From Galeruca laticollis (taxonomy: Eukaryota; Arthropoda; Insecta; Coleoptera; Chrysomelidae): a DNA stretch of 64,000 nucleotides. The position numbers and the translations under genes are program-made. Shown here piece after piece: positions 22,818 to 33,726 of the stretch. The DNA is taken from assembly GCA_963921935.1 (NCBI GenBank), contig OY998180.1, forward strand, positions 114,830,183 through 114,894,182, given 5' to 3'. The notes beneath the pieces were generated by a model. The model searched no databases. It was not told where the DNA came from and saw nothing but the letters and a program-made list of their open reading frames with translations. Each line of letters starts with the position of its first letter. Positions within the stretch are counted from its first letter, which is position 1.

Positions 22818-24520
22818 AAGACTGAAAAATAATGGAGTTATTTTTGGGTTCTGAACTTCTTTCTTCTAACAGGATATCTTCTTTCTTGATTTGTTCTGGT
22901 CTTTTCTTGTTTCGTATGTATCTTCTTATTAAATAAAATATTGCTAGAGCAGAAAGAATAATTATTATTGTTAAAAATGTACTAATTATTGTAGGTGTTT
23001 TCGAAATTTCCGCTTCTTCGATTGGTTTGATGTTTCTTGCGATTTGATTAATTTCGTAGAGGCCGTCAAAGTCGATTTTCATCAAATTTGGAGAATGAAA
23101 CGTCTGAGCTTCCAAAAATGTTGAATCCAATTCGTGTAGAATTATTGATTTGCCTTTTTGAATTTGTATGTTGTGTGAAAATATTTCGTCTCCTACTTGG
23201 AGTTGGCAATTTTCAGGAATTATGATGATCGTTGGTTGATTTATTTCTAAGTGTTGATCTGATGTACATTTGGATATTACTTTTATTGCAGGATTTGGAA
23301 TAATTAGTATTTCGTTGTTGGTTATTTGTTCCACAATAGATTCTTGGAGGTTCGCATCAGTGGCGTAGCAATGTGTTGGTGAATGGCCCTCTAGTAGTTC
23401 TAGGGTGCAGTTGACTTTGGATTTTAATTCTTGTCGGCAATACTACTTCTCTTCTAATATTGGACACTCTTCCTTAATTAGCGTTACTTCTGTAGCTTTG
23501 GCCAAGTATGGTCGAAGAGGGATGAAGATTTTGTGATTTTGGATGATAGGGTAAAGGTGATAGAATTCTGCTGTTTCGCGATTTAATATAGGTATATGGA
23601 TGGCAAAAATTATTTTGGAATTAGAGAAAGTTACTTGTGAACCCAGAAAAAGATAATATGTTGAAGCATTTTCAAATTTCGGAATTTGTTCCTCTTTGTA
23701 AATTGATCGTAAGTATTCTATCATTACTAAAGTTTGTTTACTGGATATTAATGAGCTGTGAATTGAGTTCAATTTGGAAAAGGTAATAACGTTTTCGATA
23801 TCATCTATGTATGTAATTAAATTTTGACAATCTAGATTTATCTGTGAAATTGTGCTGTAGAAAATAATGAAATTATTTAATGTGTTTTTAAATGAAACAC
23901 TAATATGAGCATATTCCACGAAGTAGGGGTCGAGACAGTCAATTTCAGTCGAAATTATTTAAGTTTATTATTTTACTTTCTATAGAAATTCGGAACTTTT
24001 CTAGACTATATTGGAGCTTTTGTTGATTTTGCCATGAAGTTGTGAGAGATTTGTTATAATGGTTTATTAATTTTATGTTTAAAGATATCTGTAAATTAGT
24101 TTCGTGGATTATTTGTTTTTGATTTTGTTGTAAAATAGTAATTGCTTTGTCGTATCTTTCTTCGTCATCTGAATCAAGATTTCCGAAAAGCCACTTATTG
24201 ATTCTACCTATGCCATTTATTAGCCCTCTCATTTGTCTGACATGGGGGTAAATATTTCTGATTTCCTGTTTATCAAAATTTTTGTTCTCTCTATCATTTG
24301 CTCTGCTAAGCTATGGTACGATATAGGATTTGTTGCGTTACTAACTATTAAGTTATCTCTTAAAGTATAAAAATATTGTTTTACGGTTTCTATCTGCTTA
24401 ACTACTTCTCTTAAATCTATATAATATATAAATGTATGCTTAGTGTAAATTTATCTACAGGGTCCTACACTAATGAGTAGTAGAGGGTTATCTATTTTAA
24501 TCACTTGAATATCTTCTGTC
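22816..24520 (-). pseudogene. Errantivirus-type envelope gene, broken into at least four frames
   Basis: The 5' part (24520-24240) is helical and Asn-rich. Next comes an R-x-x-R site immediately before a Gly-rich hydrophobic segment at about 24200-24235, the arrangement of a furin site and fusion peptide in errantivirus and baculovirus F-type envelopes. Coiled-coil-like sequence follows (24180-23945). The middle (23919-23443) and the C-terminal frame (23334-22816) follow, the latter with a ~22-residue transmembrane segment (about residues 115-137) and a short basic cytoplasmic tail. Stops and frameshifts occur near 24290, 23940 and 23440-23340, so no full-length protein can be made. It lies between integrase and polypurine tract as expected. 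Confidence 0.83.
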
Positions 24521-24689
24521 CGGCATCTCGTTTGGAGAATCAGGAATACCTGTATGATTGTTGTCAAGGTGATTTTCATCATCCTGTAACAATATTGGAG
24601 AATTACTTTTTGGTTTTCCAATTATATTTTTGTGGTTTCCCTTGTTAGTTTCTAGTATTATGCCAGAGTCTTTAATTATTTCCGCTTTT

Positions 24690-25920
24690 TAAAATTTGGG
24701 AAGTTTTTTGTCTCTAAATTTTGTTTGAATGTATGTCATATTTTGATTAGTATACGTAGGTGGGTCAGATCTTTTTTCGTTTCTTTTTTTGATTATTTCT
24801 TCTTCAGTTTGACTGTTTTTCTCGCGAATTGTTTCGTAAAGACGTTTGGAGGCTTTTTTATGATTTTGAACATAGTGTGATGGAACTAAGTGATCATTTA
24901 GATCGAAAGGGTCTGGGTTATTGATATGTCCTTTTATTATTTCAAAGGGGGTAAATTTCTTGACAGAATGAATAGAATTATTGTAAGAGAGAATTGAATG
25001 TTTTATTAATTGATCAGGAGTAAGGTCTTTATTAGATTCTTGGAGACATCTAAAATGTTCAATTATGCTGGAGTGAAAACGTTCAACAAGAGAGTTAGAA
25101 CTGCTATTTTTAGCTGTTCTATTTTATGAAGTTTACAGAAATCTTGTATTTCATTATTTTTAAATTCTGAACCACAATCGGCGGTAATCTTGTATGGAAG
25201 GACATGATGAGTTATGGAACTCAATAAATTTTCGACGATAGATACACCTGTTATGCTTGTCCATAGCGGGAGAATGCATCAATTATCGTTAAATATGCAT
25301 GATTGGATATTTTGAAAACGTCAATATGAATATGATCGAAAGGTTTGGCAGCTGTAGGAGTAAGATTAAATTTAATTAATGGGGGATTTCTGTCGTATTT
25401 ATTTTTTTGACATATCTCACAATTGTTCACGAAATTTTCTATGTATTCCGACATTAGGCCAATAATATTTTGAACAGAGTAAAGCCTTAAGTTCATTTAT
25501 TCCTCTGTGTCCTTTTTTGAATACATGATTATATTCTAATTTTTGGTTTTGTTCTTCTAGTGTTAAAACGTCTTGTAATATTTTTGTACAATGTATAAAT
25601 TTAAATGAATTGTTTTTGAAAAATTTCTGTACAGTTGAAATGAATTTTTCAGAGTTGAGAGGTTCTCTGAAATAAAGTGCATATAATTGTTTCGGGTCAA
25701 TAAACTCTTTGACAAACTGGGTTATACTTTGTTCCAAATCTCGTCGAGACAATACAACGAATATCCATATGTTTTCAAAACATTTTTCACGTTTAGTTTT
25801 AATTTCGCTTACCTTGCCGCATGTAATTAATACTTGATTTTTGTATGAGTTTAAAGATTTGTTTGAGATGGGTATTTCGAGAATTAGATCCTCTAACGAT
25901 GTATGAATTGTTTCCAAGTC
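24690..25920 (-). pseudogene. Gypsy integrase region
   Basis: The N-terminal zinc region is split: the His part YNHVFKKGHRGINELK and the Cys part NNCEICQKNKY, the latter in the frame 25496-25251. The catalytic core has the first Asp in FDHIHIDVFK, the second in ITADCGSEFKNNE (about 25180), and the Glu in SLVERFHSSI (about 25090). A basic C-terminal part ends near 24690. Frameshifts occur near 25450, 25250 and 25120. Confidence 0.87.
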
Positions 25921-26159
25921 AGTGTCGTCCGGTATAGGATTATTGTTTGGTGGTACTATTTGAATGTCTGATATTATGTTGATTTTTTTATTGATCTCTA
26001 AAATGTTGTTAACGTCATCTGTTGATAAATTAGGTAATGGATTAATTTGTTCTGGAGTTAATTCTGTTTGAGTTAGTAAAAAATTTAAATTATCAATCTC
26101 TCTCTGAATTATAGAGTCAAGATCGTCAATGTTTACGTCAAATGAGTCTGTTTCGAAAG

Positions 26160-27640
26160 CGTTAAGGTCACAATTGGGTTTTATTCATGACAAAACGTCG
26201 GCTGCTAAATTAGATTTACCTTTTATGTATTTTATGTTATATTGACATTTTTCTAATTTCAGTCTCCATCTTACTTAGCGTGAGTGAGGTTCTTTTAAAG
26301 AAAACAACCATTGTTAAGGTTTGTGATCTGTTAAGATTAAAAATTCGCGACCGAATAAATAAGGTCTGAAATATTTACAACCCCAAACGACTGCTAGTAA
26401 TTCCTTTTCAATCGTTGAATAATTAATTTCTGCGCTGTTAAGGGTTCGTGATGCGTATGAAATTGAGTGTCCTTCTTGAGATAATACAGCTCCGATAGCA
26501 TAATTTGAAGCATCGGTTGTTAGCTCAAAAGGTTTATTAAAGTCTGGGTATGCTAATATAGGTTCTGAAGTTAGTAAATTTTAACATGTATTAAAACAGT
26601 TAATAAATTCTTTGGTATGCTCAATTTTTTTATCCTTTTTAAAACAAAGAGTCATAGGTTTGGTTATTTTGGCAAAGTTTTTTATGAATTTACGATAATA
26701 GTCCAATAAGCCTAAAAATGATTTAATCTGTTTTTGTGTACGCGGTATGGGAAACTTTTTTATAGCTTCTATTTTTTTGGGATTCGGTTTTATTCCGTTT
26801 TGAGTTACTACATGTCCGAGAAATTCAACTTCCTTGCGGAGAAATTCGCATTTGTCTAATTGAATCTTCAGACGAGCTTCTCCTTATTTGAAAAAAACTG
26901 ATTGTACGTTCTGTATATGTTATTGAAGACTAGTGCTGAAAATTATAATGTCGTCCATGTATACCATGCAAATTTTATTTTGGAGTTCCTTCAAAACTTC
27001 ATCCATTACTCGTTGGAAGGTGGATGGAGAATATTTTAAGCCGAAAGGCATACGAAGAAATTCGTAGTGGCCATTGTCGACGTTGAATGCTCTCTTTTCT
27101 ATGGAATCTTGCGACATCTGAATTTGGTGAGCACCACTTGCCAAATCTAGAATGCTGAAGTATTGTGCTTTACCTAGTTTGTCCAGAATATCAGTGATGT
27201 TCGGAACGGGATATCTATCTGAAATTGTTTTTTTGTCATTGAGTTTCCTGTAGTCGATCACAAGTCGCCACTTTTGACGTCCCGATGCGTCCTTTTTTTG
27301 CTTACTATACAAATTGGCGAGCGCCAGGGTGAATATGATGCTCTTATAATCCCTTTGTCCAACATTTCATTAACTTATCGCTGAACTTCTTCTCGATGTT
27401 TATAGGGATACCTATAAGATTTCACATAAACTGGGATCTCGTCGGTAGTTTTAATTGCATGTTTGATTTTTGAAGTGAATGGTAATGGATCACCTGGTTT
27501 TAGAAAAATATCGGAAAATTTTCGACATATTTTAGTAACACTGTCTTTTTCTTCGGAGTTCATATGATTAGTCCATATTAGGTTATTTTTATCTAATTTT
27601 TGATTGTTACTATTTACATTTTGTTTTTCATTTATGTATC
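26160..27640 (-). pseudogene. Gypsy reverse transcriptase and RNase H
   Basis: RT: KPGDPLPFTSKIKHAIKT, then KWRLVIDYRKLNDKKT, QYFSILDLASGAHQIQM (motif A), FLRMPFGLKYSPSTFQRVMD (motif B) and MVYMDDIIIFS (motif C, about 26940-26970). The frame then runs through EFLGHVVTQNGIKPNPKK to the RNase H: ELTTDASNYAIGAVLSQ (Asp), STIEKELLAVVWG (Glu), FLILTDHKP (Asp). At least six in-frame stops (around 26926, 26885, 26582, 26315, 26278 and 26188) and a frameshift near 27310 inactivate it. Confidence 0.93.
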
Positions 27641-28210
27641 TCAAATTGTGAAGATACGAATGGTTGAGCGAGAATTGGTTTATTGAAAACTATAGAAATT
27701 GTTTGATCACTTTCATTGATTATTTCAACTATCGCGTAACCATCTCTAGCTATTGTTAAAGTTTCAGGAATATAAAGTTTACCTAAGTACATTTCATTAA
27801 TTAAAATTTCTCCGTCTGTTATACTCACAGGTAGAGATTTCAATAGTTTTTCTGTCGGGCCTACTGAAAATTGAAATTTGATATCAGTGGGTAACCTAAA
27901 TTTAATCGGTATAGAAACATGATCACCAATTATTTGCTTATTGCTAAAATCTATGTTTAAGTTCATTTTTACCATATCTTCTAAGCCTAAAATTCCGTCG
28001 AAAAATTCGTGGAAGTCATATAATAAGTAATGTATAGTTCCATTAAAATTAAAATCTCTGAAAGCAGGTATCTCGGCTTGAAACATTATCTGTTTGCTAA
28101 CGAGTGCCGTTTTAATATCACCATTCGAGTGGTATATACAATTTGAATAACATTTTTCCGCAATGTGAGGACTGATTTAGTACTACCGGTGTCAATTAGA
28201 AGTTTTAATT
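27628..28210 (-). pseudogene. Gypsy aspartic protease region
   Basis: The active-site motif LLIDTGSTKSV lies at about 28165-28200 on the minus strand. After a frameshift near 28100 the frame continues through FRDFNFNGTIHYLLYDF and FFDGILGLEDMVKMNL, typical of gypsy proteases (ILG motif), to the start of the RT frame. Confidence 0.85.
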
Positions 28211-28259
28211 ATGGTTGCTTAATTTCTATATACGGTAGCGGATTGTTTGAAGCTATGTT

Positions 28260-29602
28260 AATTTCTACTATCTCGGTTCTTTTGATTGAGGAATTTTCTG
28301 AAAATTTTGATTATGTTCTGTTTCGTTTTCTACAGAGTGATAAAAATTTTCAAAATCTTGTAGCATTTCTTCTTCGTCAGTTTGATAAATTTGATCGGTA
28401 TCATTTTCATAATTATTAGTATATAGCTCTTCGGCTACGAAGTTTGGTTTTCGACCTTTATTTTGAAAATATTGGTTATTATGTTGAAATTTGTTTGGAT
28501 TATTTCGAGGAATGAAGTTATTATTATTTCTGGTATTATATGTAAAGTTTTTCGATGTAGTTGACATCAGCTCAGATTTTGGGAATTGATTTTGAGGAAT
28601 TTGATTGGGTTTAAAAACATTTCGTGGAAGTTCAAAAACTTGAGAATTCGTTGGATATCTTTTGGGTGGCATATTTCGAGGCTGGATATTTATTGGTCGT
28701 GGGGACCATGCAGGGTTTTGGAAATTATATTGATTTGGTTTAAATTGATTCATATTGGTATTTTTGAAATGTTGATTTGGTGAAGTAAATTGTGGATTGG
28801 GTTGAGATTGTTGATGATAATTATTATGTGGTCTAGGTCTGAAATTATTATTTCTATTTAAATTATTTTTCGATTCGTTAGGAAATGAATATAATCTTTC
28901 AAAGTTTTCTAATTCACTGACATTGCAGCTATTGCATGCTCTAAAGATGCAGGCTGTTTTAAATGCATATTATTTTTCAAAGTACCTGTACAATCGGCTA
29001 TAAACGTATTTAAAGCAGTTTTATCACATAATTGCATTTGAATAATTTTTTCGTTTTGGCTCAAGTTAGTATCATTACTGATTCTTTGTACTCTACTTTG
29101 TACTCTTCTACTTCTTCAATTGTAATCTATTTCCAAATTCTAATAGGCTTTCGTTCCTATTTGGTCTAGTTCTAGTTAATTCTTGGGTTAAGCAATCTAA
29201 GTTTCGTTTGTCTGAAAAACATTGTATCAGAGCTCCTTTTAACGTATTCCAATTTGTCAGTTCTACTCTATTACCGACCATTAACTCTGCTCGTCCTACA
29301 AGTTTACCTTGTATACATTCATAAATATGTTCATTCCATTCTCTGTCATTACGTGCACTATATGTCGCTATTAAGCTTTCGCATAATGAAATAAATTTAT
29401 TTAAAGTGTTACTATCCCCATCGTAGGGTTTTATATTTTGGATTTAAATAATCCCAAATTAAGTGGACGCTCTTCTGTATGAGCTGTAGCCATTTTTAAA
29501 TTAACACAATTATTATCAAATGAATCTAGATTATCAGAATTATCGGTCGTCGATATATTCAGATTATTCAATCTTTTTAATAAACTTTCTAAATCATTCA
29601 TA
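28260..29602 (-). pseudogene. Gypsy gag, broken
   Basis: A start at 29602 (MNDLESLLKRLNNLNIS) opens the frame; a stop and shift follow near 29445. The capsid-like part reads FISLCESLIATYSARNDREW, then GRAELMVGNRVELTNWNTLK and RPNRNESLLEFGNRLQ at about 29400-29120. The C-terminal frame (28753-28268) is Asn/Pro/Gln-rich (FKPNQYNFQNPAW) and ends in acidic sequence. No zinc knuckle is seen, as is usual for errantivirus gag. Confidence 0.82.
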
Positions 29603-29920
29603 AAAGATGATTAGAATAAAAAATATTTGTTTCGTAATATTGTCAATAATAAAATATGATGAACTTGTCAATCAATAAGAAACATTCAAAAATATAAAAA
29701 TACTCTTAACAAATTATCTCCCCTATACTCTAAGCAAAAGGTAAGGAAAGGGAAAAGAAACTTGGCACTTACAGTTTGTCTGGGCTTCTCTCAGACTTCT
29801 TCTTGGCTTCTTTGGCACCGCTGAAGGGGCAGGTTCTTTCTGGGTCCGCACTACGATGTTGAAACACCAAAGTTATGGAAAATTTTACACTAAATGCGAA
29901 AAGTCTTTTCACAACCCGCA

Positions 29921-29941
29921 CGAATCCTACTGACGACGCCA
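29921..29941 (-). promoter_or_regulatory. Primer-binding site, tRNA-Ser type
   Basis: On the minus strand TGGCGTCGTCAGTAGGATTC follows the 5' LTR. By my recall of tRNA-Ser 3' ends (CCA plus acceptor), 17 of 21 positions match. tRNA-Ser priming is known for the 17.6/297 group. Confidence 0.7.
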
Positions 29942-30181
29942 ATTATAGATTTCCTTTTGAAAATCTTATTTTTAATAACGATTTTATAAACTTTATTGTT
30001 ACAAAATAATATACAATATACGATATATAAATGCGTTGAATATGAATGTACAAGAAGCTAGCAAGAAGTAAGAAGTGTTTACAAGTTGCAAAGCATTTGG
30101 TTTTATTAAATATAAACGCTGATCAAGCAATCTTCAATCTTCTCATCTTTCGCCATGAGCGTACTTTCTGGGCATGTAACT
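29941..30181 (-). repeat. 5' LTR, 241 bp
   Basis: Full copy used as reference for the split LTR at 20152-22806. On the minus strand it starts AGTTACATGCCCAG and ends TCTATAATT, next to the primer site. Confidence 0.9.
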
Positions 30182-31130
30182 TGATTGCAATTACTCACAA
30201 AGATTGACAAACGTGTTGCACATAGTATTTATTTTCGCAACTGATTGAACAAAAATCTTGACATATCTTCGAAGACAGGAATGACCCTGTATAAATATCG
30301 TTAAAACTTTTTATTGGAACTCGTTATATAATTATAACGATTATTCTTGACTTTTGGAAATATTATAATAACCATATTGTTCATTATTTCATTCAGTGCA
30401 CTAATCTATATTTTTGATACCCTATATTTCAAAAACTGTTCATTAGATCCTTTTTGGTCAATGGATACTTTTGATCAGGACATCATAGACTATATCCCAC
30501 CAAATTTTTAGCCGATTCCACTGGGACCCATTTTGCATAAGATTTGTGCAGAGTCCTTTACTTCAACAAAAGGTACATATTTAAAACAATCGTTATAAAA
30601 CTTCTGTATTGTTAAAATTATTGAGATGCAAATATATGTACCTCTCATTATATTGAGGAGCGTATTTCCCGGGACTCAAACTTGTTGATTTAATTCCACC
30701 TTATTGAGTTCAATTTTCTGAGATACGATATTGGTTACGGCAATATTTCAATAAAGAGGCAGTTACGTGGAAGTAGGCACTTTTCTGCTCTACAGAATTT
30801 TAATCAAATCCGTATAAAAAAAATTTTAGTCATACTACAGAGAAAACACTTAAAACTGAAGGCTGAGTATATTTTATAACCCGAGTAGGTTTGTAAATAA
30901 TATCAATACGAAATCGAATGCTTGTTTCACTATACAATGTGAACTAGTCAAATGGAATGAATGAAGCTCCAATATCACGCATTTTTATAAAAAATCCTGA
31001 AATACATTAATTTCTAATTCTAAGATGACATCTTGCGATGGAACAATGTCATCCCTAAATCTTTAAACTTCCAGAAAAAAAGTGTGTTCTGTGAAGGAAA
31101 TTCGTTATCTCCTATGTCCTTTGAGATATC
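30182..31130. other. No gene seen
   Basis: AT-rich DNA with a possible transposon-end remnant (ATGACCCTGTATAAATA near 30280). No supported coding frame. Confidence 0.4.
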
Positions 31131-31139
31131 ATTTTGGAA

Positions 31140-31280
31140 ATTTGGAGGAATGTAGCCTTTATTAGTCTTCACATTCTAAAATTATTTAAAATGTTACAGG
31201 GTATTCCAGAATGCTGTACCATAAAAAAGTAATATTTCTTCAAACTAAACATCCTGTATTTCATTCCATACTTGGAATTT
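31140..31280 (+). repeat. Dispersed repeat, inverted relative to 41330-41480
   Basis: CTTCACATTCTAAAATTAT and AATGTTACAGGGT at 31168-31205 recur in inverse orientation at about 41385-41425, together with flanking similarity. It is probably a decayed MITE; both copies end near CACCCTG-type sequences. Confidence 0.55.
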
Positions 31281-31809
31281 GCTTGACTTCCCCATTCCAA
31301 TATTATATGGTTTTTTTGTTTTCTACGGGGTATTTAAAAAGTTATGACCAATTTTTCATAAAAATCATAACAAGTTCAATTCCCCGTACAATGTAAAAGA
31401 AAATCAAGAATGAAGATCTTTTGTGGCCAAACCATTCAAGTAGTAGTCAAAATTCTGGAAAATTATTTGTTTCGTTTATATTCATTGAATCTGCTACAGG
31501 GTGAATAAAAATAAAAAAAAACATTATTTTCTCAGTTTATTCAAATAGATAGATTTTATGTGAGTATCGAAAAGTACTTTTTTTATTAAGCATTCTCTAT
31601 ACCTAAAATTATTAGTTCTTGAGAAATTTTTCTATGCAAAGCATTGATTAGGTACTTATCTAATCATTTAACAATTAATTATGAGTTAGCCATATTTTGT
31701 TTGTCAAAAACTGACATTTTATCATTACTGTTTTCTACTATATTACAAATAATTACAAATACAGAGAAAAAACGAGAATATTACAAATACATTACAGAAA
31801 CGAAAGAAT
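31281..31809. other. No intact gene; possible PLE scrap near 31655
   Basis: TTAACAATTAATTATGAGTTAGCC at 31663-31686 (shortened) is nearly identical to 60588-60611, which lies just upstream of a PLE endonuclease remnant. Otherwise nothing is recognisable. Confidence 0.35.
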
Positions 31810-32122
31810 AAAAAAATCCTAATGGTACGAGACCAATTGGACGGGCTTATTTCAACTAACATTTTTGCTTCAAATCCAAAACAAAGAAAAAATTTTTTGG
31901 TACATTTGTGAATTTACTCAAATAAATGTTTACATGTACTTTTTATAAGCAAGTGTTTAGTACGAAAGTTGTAGAACGCGTTGTATCGTTTTTGTGTCAG
32001 ATCAAAAACAACGGAAATACGATTTATTTTCAAATTTCACAGACCGCTATCTTGTTTCTACTGGGCCGATTTGACCCGTTAACGAACTTGTCCAAAATTT
32101 TGGCCCAACCGATTTTTGTCTA
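31810..32122. repeat. Dispersed repeat shared with 49262-49560
   Basis: Shared blocks in the same order and orientation include GAGAAATACGATTT-like sequence, CTTGTTTCTACTGGGCCG and CCGTTAACGAACTTGTCC (plus-strand copies at 49490-49540). The similarity stops at about 32122, where the PLE N-terminal frame begins on the minus strand, so this is an insertion or rearrangement boundary. The family is unknown. Confidence 0.6.
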
Positions 32123-32515
32123 ATCGAATATTAGTACTATCAGAAGTTGCACCGAATTTTGGGCCTAGAGATAAGAAATCCGCTATTTTCATTGGAATAT
32201 CAATATCTGAAATATTTCTGAACCATTTATCGTTATCAATAAATAATGCACTTTCTTCGGGTACGTTATCAAGAATTGCATTGAGTTTATCAATATTATA
32301 CAGCTTCACCCTATTAAAAGTATTCTTAAATGTTGTATCCAACCTAATCTCAAAATCGATCAAAATATTTATTGGAATGACTCTATATAATTCTAATCTG
32401 ATGTTGTCAATATTACGTTTGATCGTTGAAATGTAATTACATGTTATTTTTATTTCCAAAGGTAAAGTCTTTTTGCATAATTTCAAAATGACGTTATCAA
32501 TTCTATTAATCATTG
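32123..32515 (-). pseudogene. Penelope-like element, N-terminal region before the RT
   Basis: The frame starting with Met at about 32515 (MINRIDNVILKLCKKTLP) runs through RNIDNIRLELYRVIP and DNDKWFRNISD to MKIADFLSLGPKFG. A LSLGPKF-type motif just ahead of the RT is characteristic of PLE proteins. The RT itself is missing: at about 32122 the sequence switches to another repeat. The orientation is opposite to the adjacent GIY-YIG fragment. Confidence 0.6.
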
Positions 32516-32539
32516 CCTGCAAATAACAAATTTTGATTG

Positions 32540-32934
32540 TTAAATATAATTTAATTGCCAATTTTAACCTTTTTTCTAAAGTAAAAGATCCAACACCTAC
32601 TTTGTACAATACAAATGTTATTTACAAAATGAATTGCTCACAGTGTCAGGGATGTTATGTTGGTCAAACCTCACAATGGCTTAAGCAGCGCATTACCCAG
32701 CACAAGAGTGATTGTCGTACTGGCAAAAATAATTGTGCAGCTGTGGACCATTTTTTAAAAACAGGACATACGTTCGACTACAATAGTACTAAGATACTGC
32801 AACATGCGGACCGATACAAACATCGATTGTTTTTTGAGATGTATCATATTGCTAGGAACCCCAGCGCGATAAACCTAAAATCAGACACTAATGGACTCAG
32901 TAATATTTATTGTCAACTTTTAAAATCGTTTTAG
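32540..32934 (+). pseudogene. Penelope-like element GIY-YIG endonuclease (C-terminal part)
   Basis: After a short lead, NVIYKMNCSQCQGCYVGQTS is the GIY-YIG motif with the extra cysteines typical of PLEs; then LKQRITQHKSDCRTGKNN, DHFLKTGHTFDY, and HRLFFEMYHIARNPSAINLK containing the catalytic Glu; it ends ...LLKSF with a stop at 32934. In PLEs this endonuclease follows the RT and nicks target DNA. The RT is absent and the fragment is joined head to head to a minus-strand PLE N terminus at about 32525. Confidence 0.88.
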
Positions 32935-33154
32935 AAATTAATTTGTCTTATCACCCTGTAATTTGTTTTAATGTGTTTCTTGTCAGTTTTTTGTAAACAT
33001 TTTTATATCTATACCTTATTGGTTTTTTAAAATTATTTTAATTAGTCTTGTCCTAAACCTTTTAATGTCTAGACGTCACTGAATTCCAGACTCTAAAAAA
33101 TCTGTAAGTTCACTATTTGTTATTGTGTGCAATTGTTTATTGAATAAATTTTAT
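32935..33154 (+). other. PLE 3' untranslated region
   Basis: Non-coding AT-rich sequence between the PLE stop codon and the hammerhead-like motif. Confidence 0.5.
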
Positions 33155-33212
33155 AGTATCTCCTGATGAAGCTACCAAATGGTGGCGAAATATTGAGTAT
33201 AGGATAATAGTT
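33155..33212 (+). ncRNA. Hammerhead-ribozyme-like motif in the PLE 3' region
   Basis: Core CTGATGA at 33163-33169 and GAAA at 33187-33190 enclose stem II GCTACC/GGTGGC with loop AAAT; one extra A follows the core. Stem III can form as ATA/TAT with loop TTGAG, leaving A as the cleavage nucleotide, and TATC(T)C before the core pairs with GGATA after it, with one bulged T. PLEs are reported to carry hammerheads in their pseudo-LTRs. Self-cleavage is inferred, not shown. Confidence 0.65.
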
Positions 33213-33302
33213 TCATTTAATTTCACTGACCGCATACCCGATAATTCCCTCTCTATATTTAATCAAGTACGGTCGATAAACAACAGAAGCATCTTTTTGC
33301 TT

Positions 33303-33308
<6 letters not shown>

Positions 33309-33365
<57 letters not shown>
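33309..33365. repeat. (TA)n microsatellite, ~57 bp
   Basis: Perfect TA repeat about 100 bp downstream of the PLE hammerhead-like motif, in the position where this PLE copy ends. Confidence 0.95.
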
Positions 33366-33369
<4 letters not shown>

Positions 33370-33726
33370 TTTTTCATAGAAAATTTTAGGTTTGCGGTCA
33401 TAAGAAATGAAAAACTCAATATTTAGCCACTATTTAAAACAATATATTAATAAAATAATTTAAAATTACTACTTACAGAAATTGGCGTCAGTTAATTAAA
33501 ATGTAAAACAACAAAACAAGCTTAACACATTTTCAGACCGTAGGTACTTTTAAAATTAAACATATTGATGAAATTAAAAACTAGTTTTTTTTTGTTATAG
33601 CAAGTGTAGAAATGAATTAGTTATAGAGACTTTTGAATTGTATAGGGTGATACTTACATTTTATTTAGAATGTTACAATAGATATTACTCAGTTGATTGA
33701 TGTGAGATTGATGGCTGTGGCGATTA
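33366..33726. other. No recognisable feature
   Basis: AT-rich sequence without a supported frame. Confidence 0.4.

Larger units (their letters stand above)
20152..30181 (-). mobile_element. Degenerate Ty3/gypsy element, errantivirus-like, with env
   Basis: LTRs of 241 bp (29941-30181) and about 200 bp plus insertion (20152-22806) bound the element. On the minus strand the order is 5' LTR, primer site, gag, protease, RT, RNase H, integrase, env, polypurine tract, 3' LTR. LTR ends AGTTA...TAATT and a tRNA-Ser-like primer site are typical of the gypsy/17.6/ZAM group of insect errantiviruses. Every gene has stops or frameshifts. Removing the nested mariner-like element leaves about 7.6 kb, normal for the group. 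Target duplication is not clear (TGTG on the left, TGAT on the right). Confidence 0.9.
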
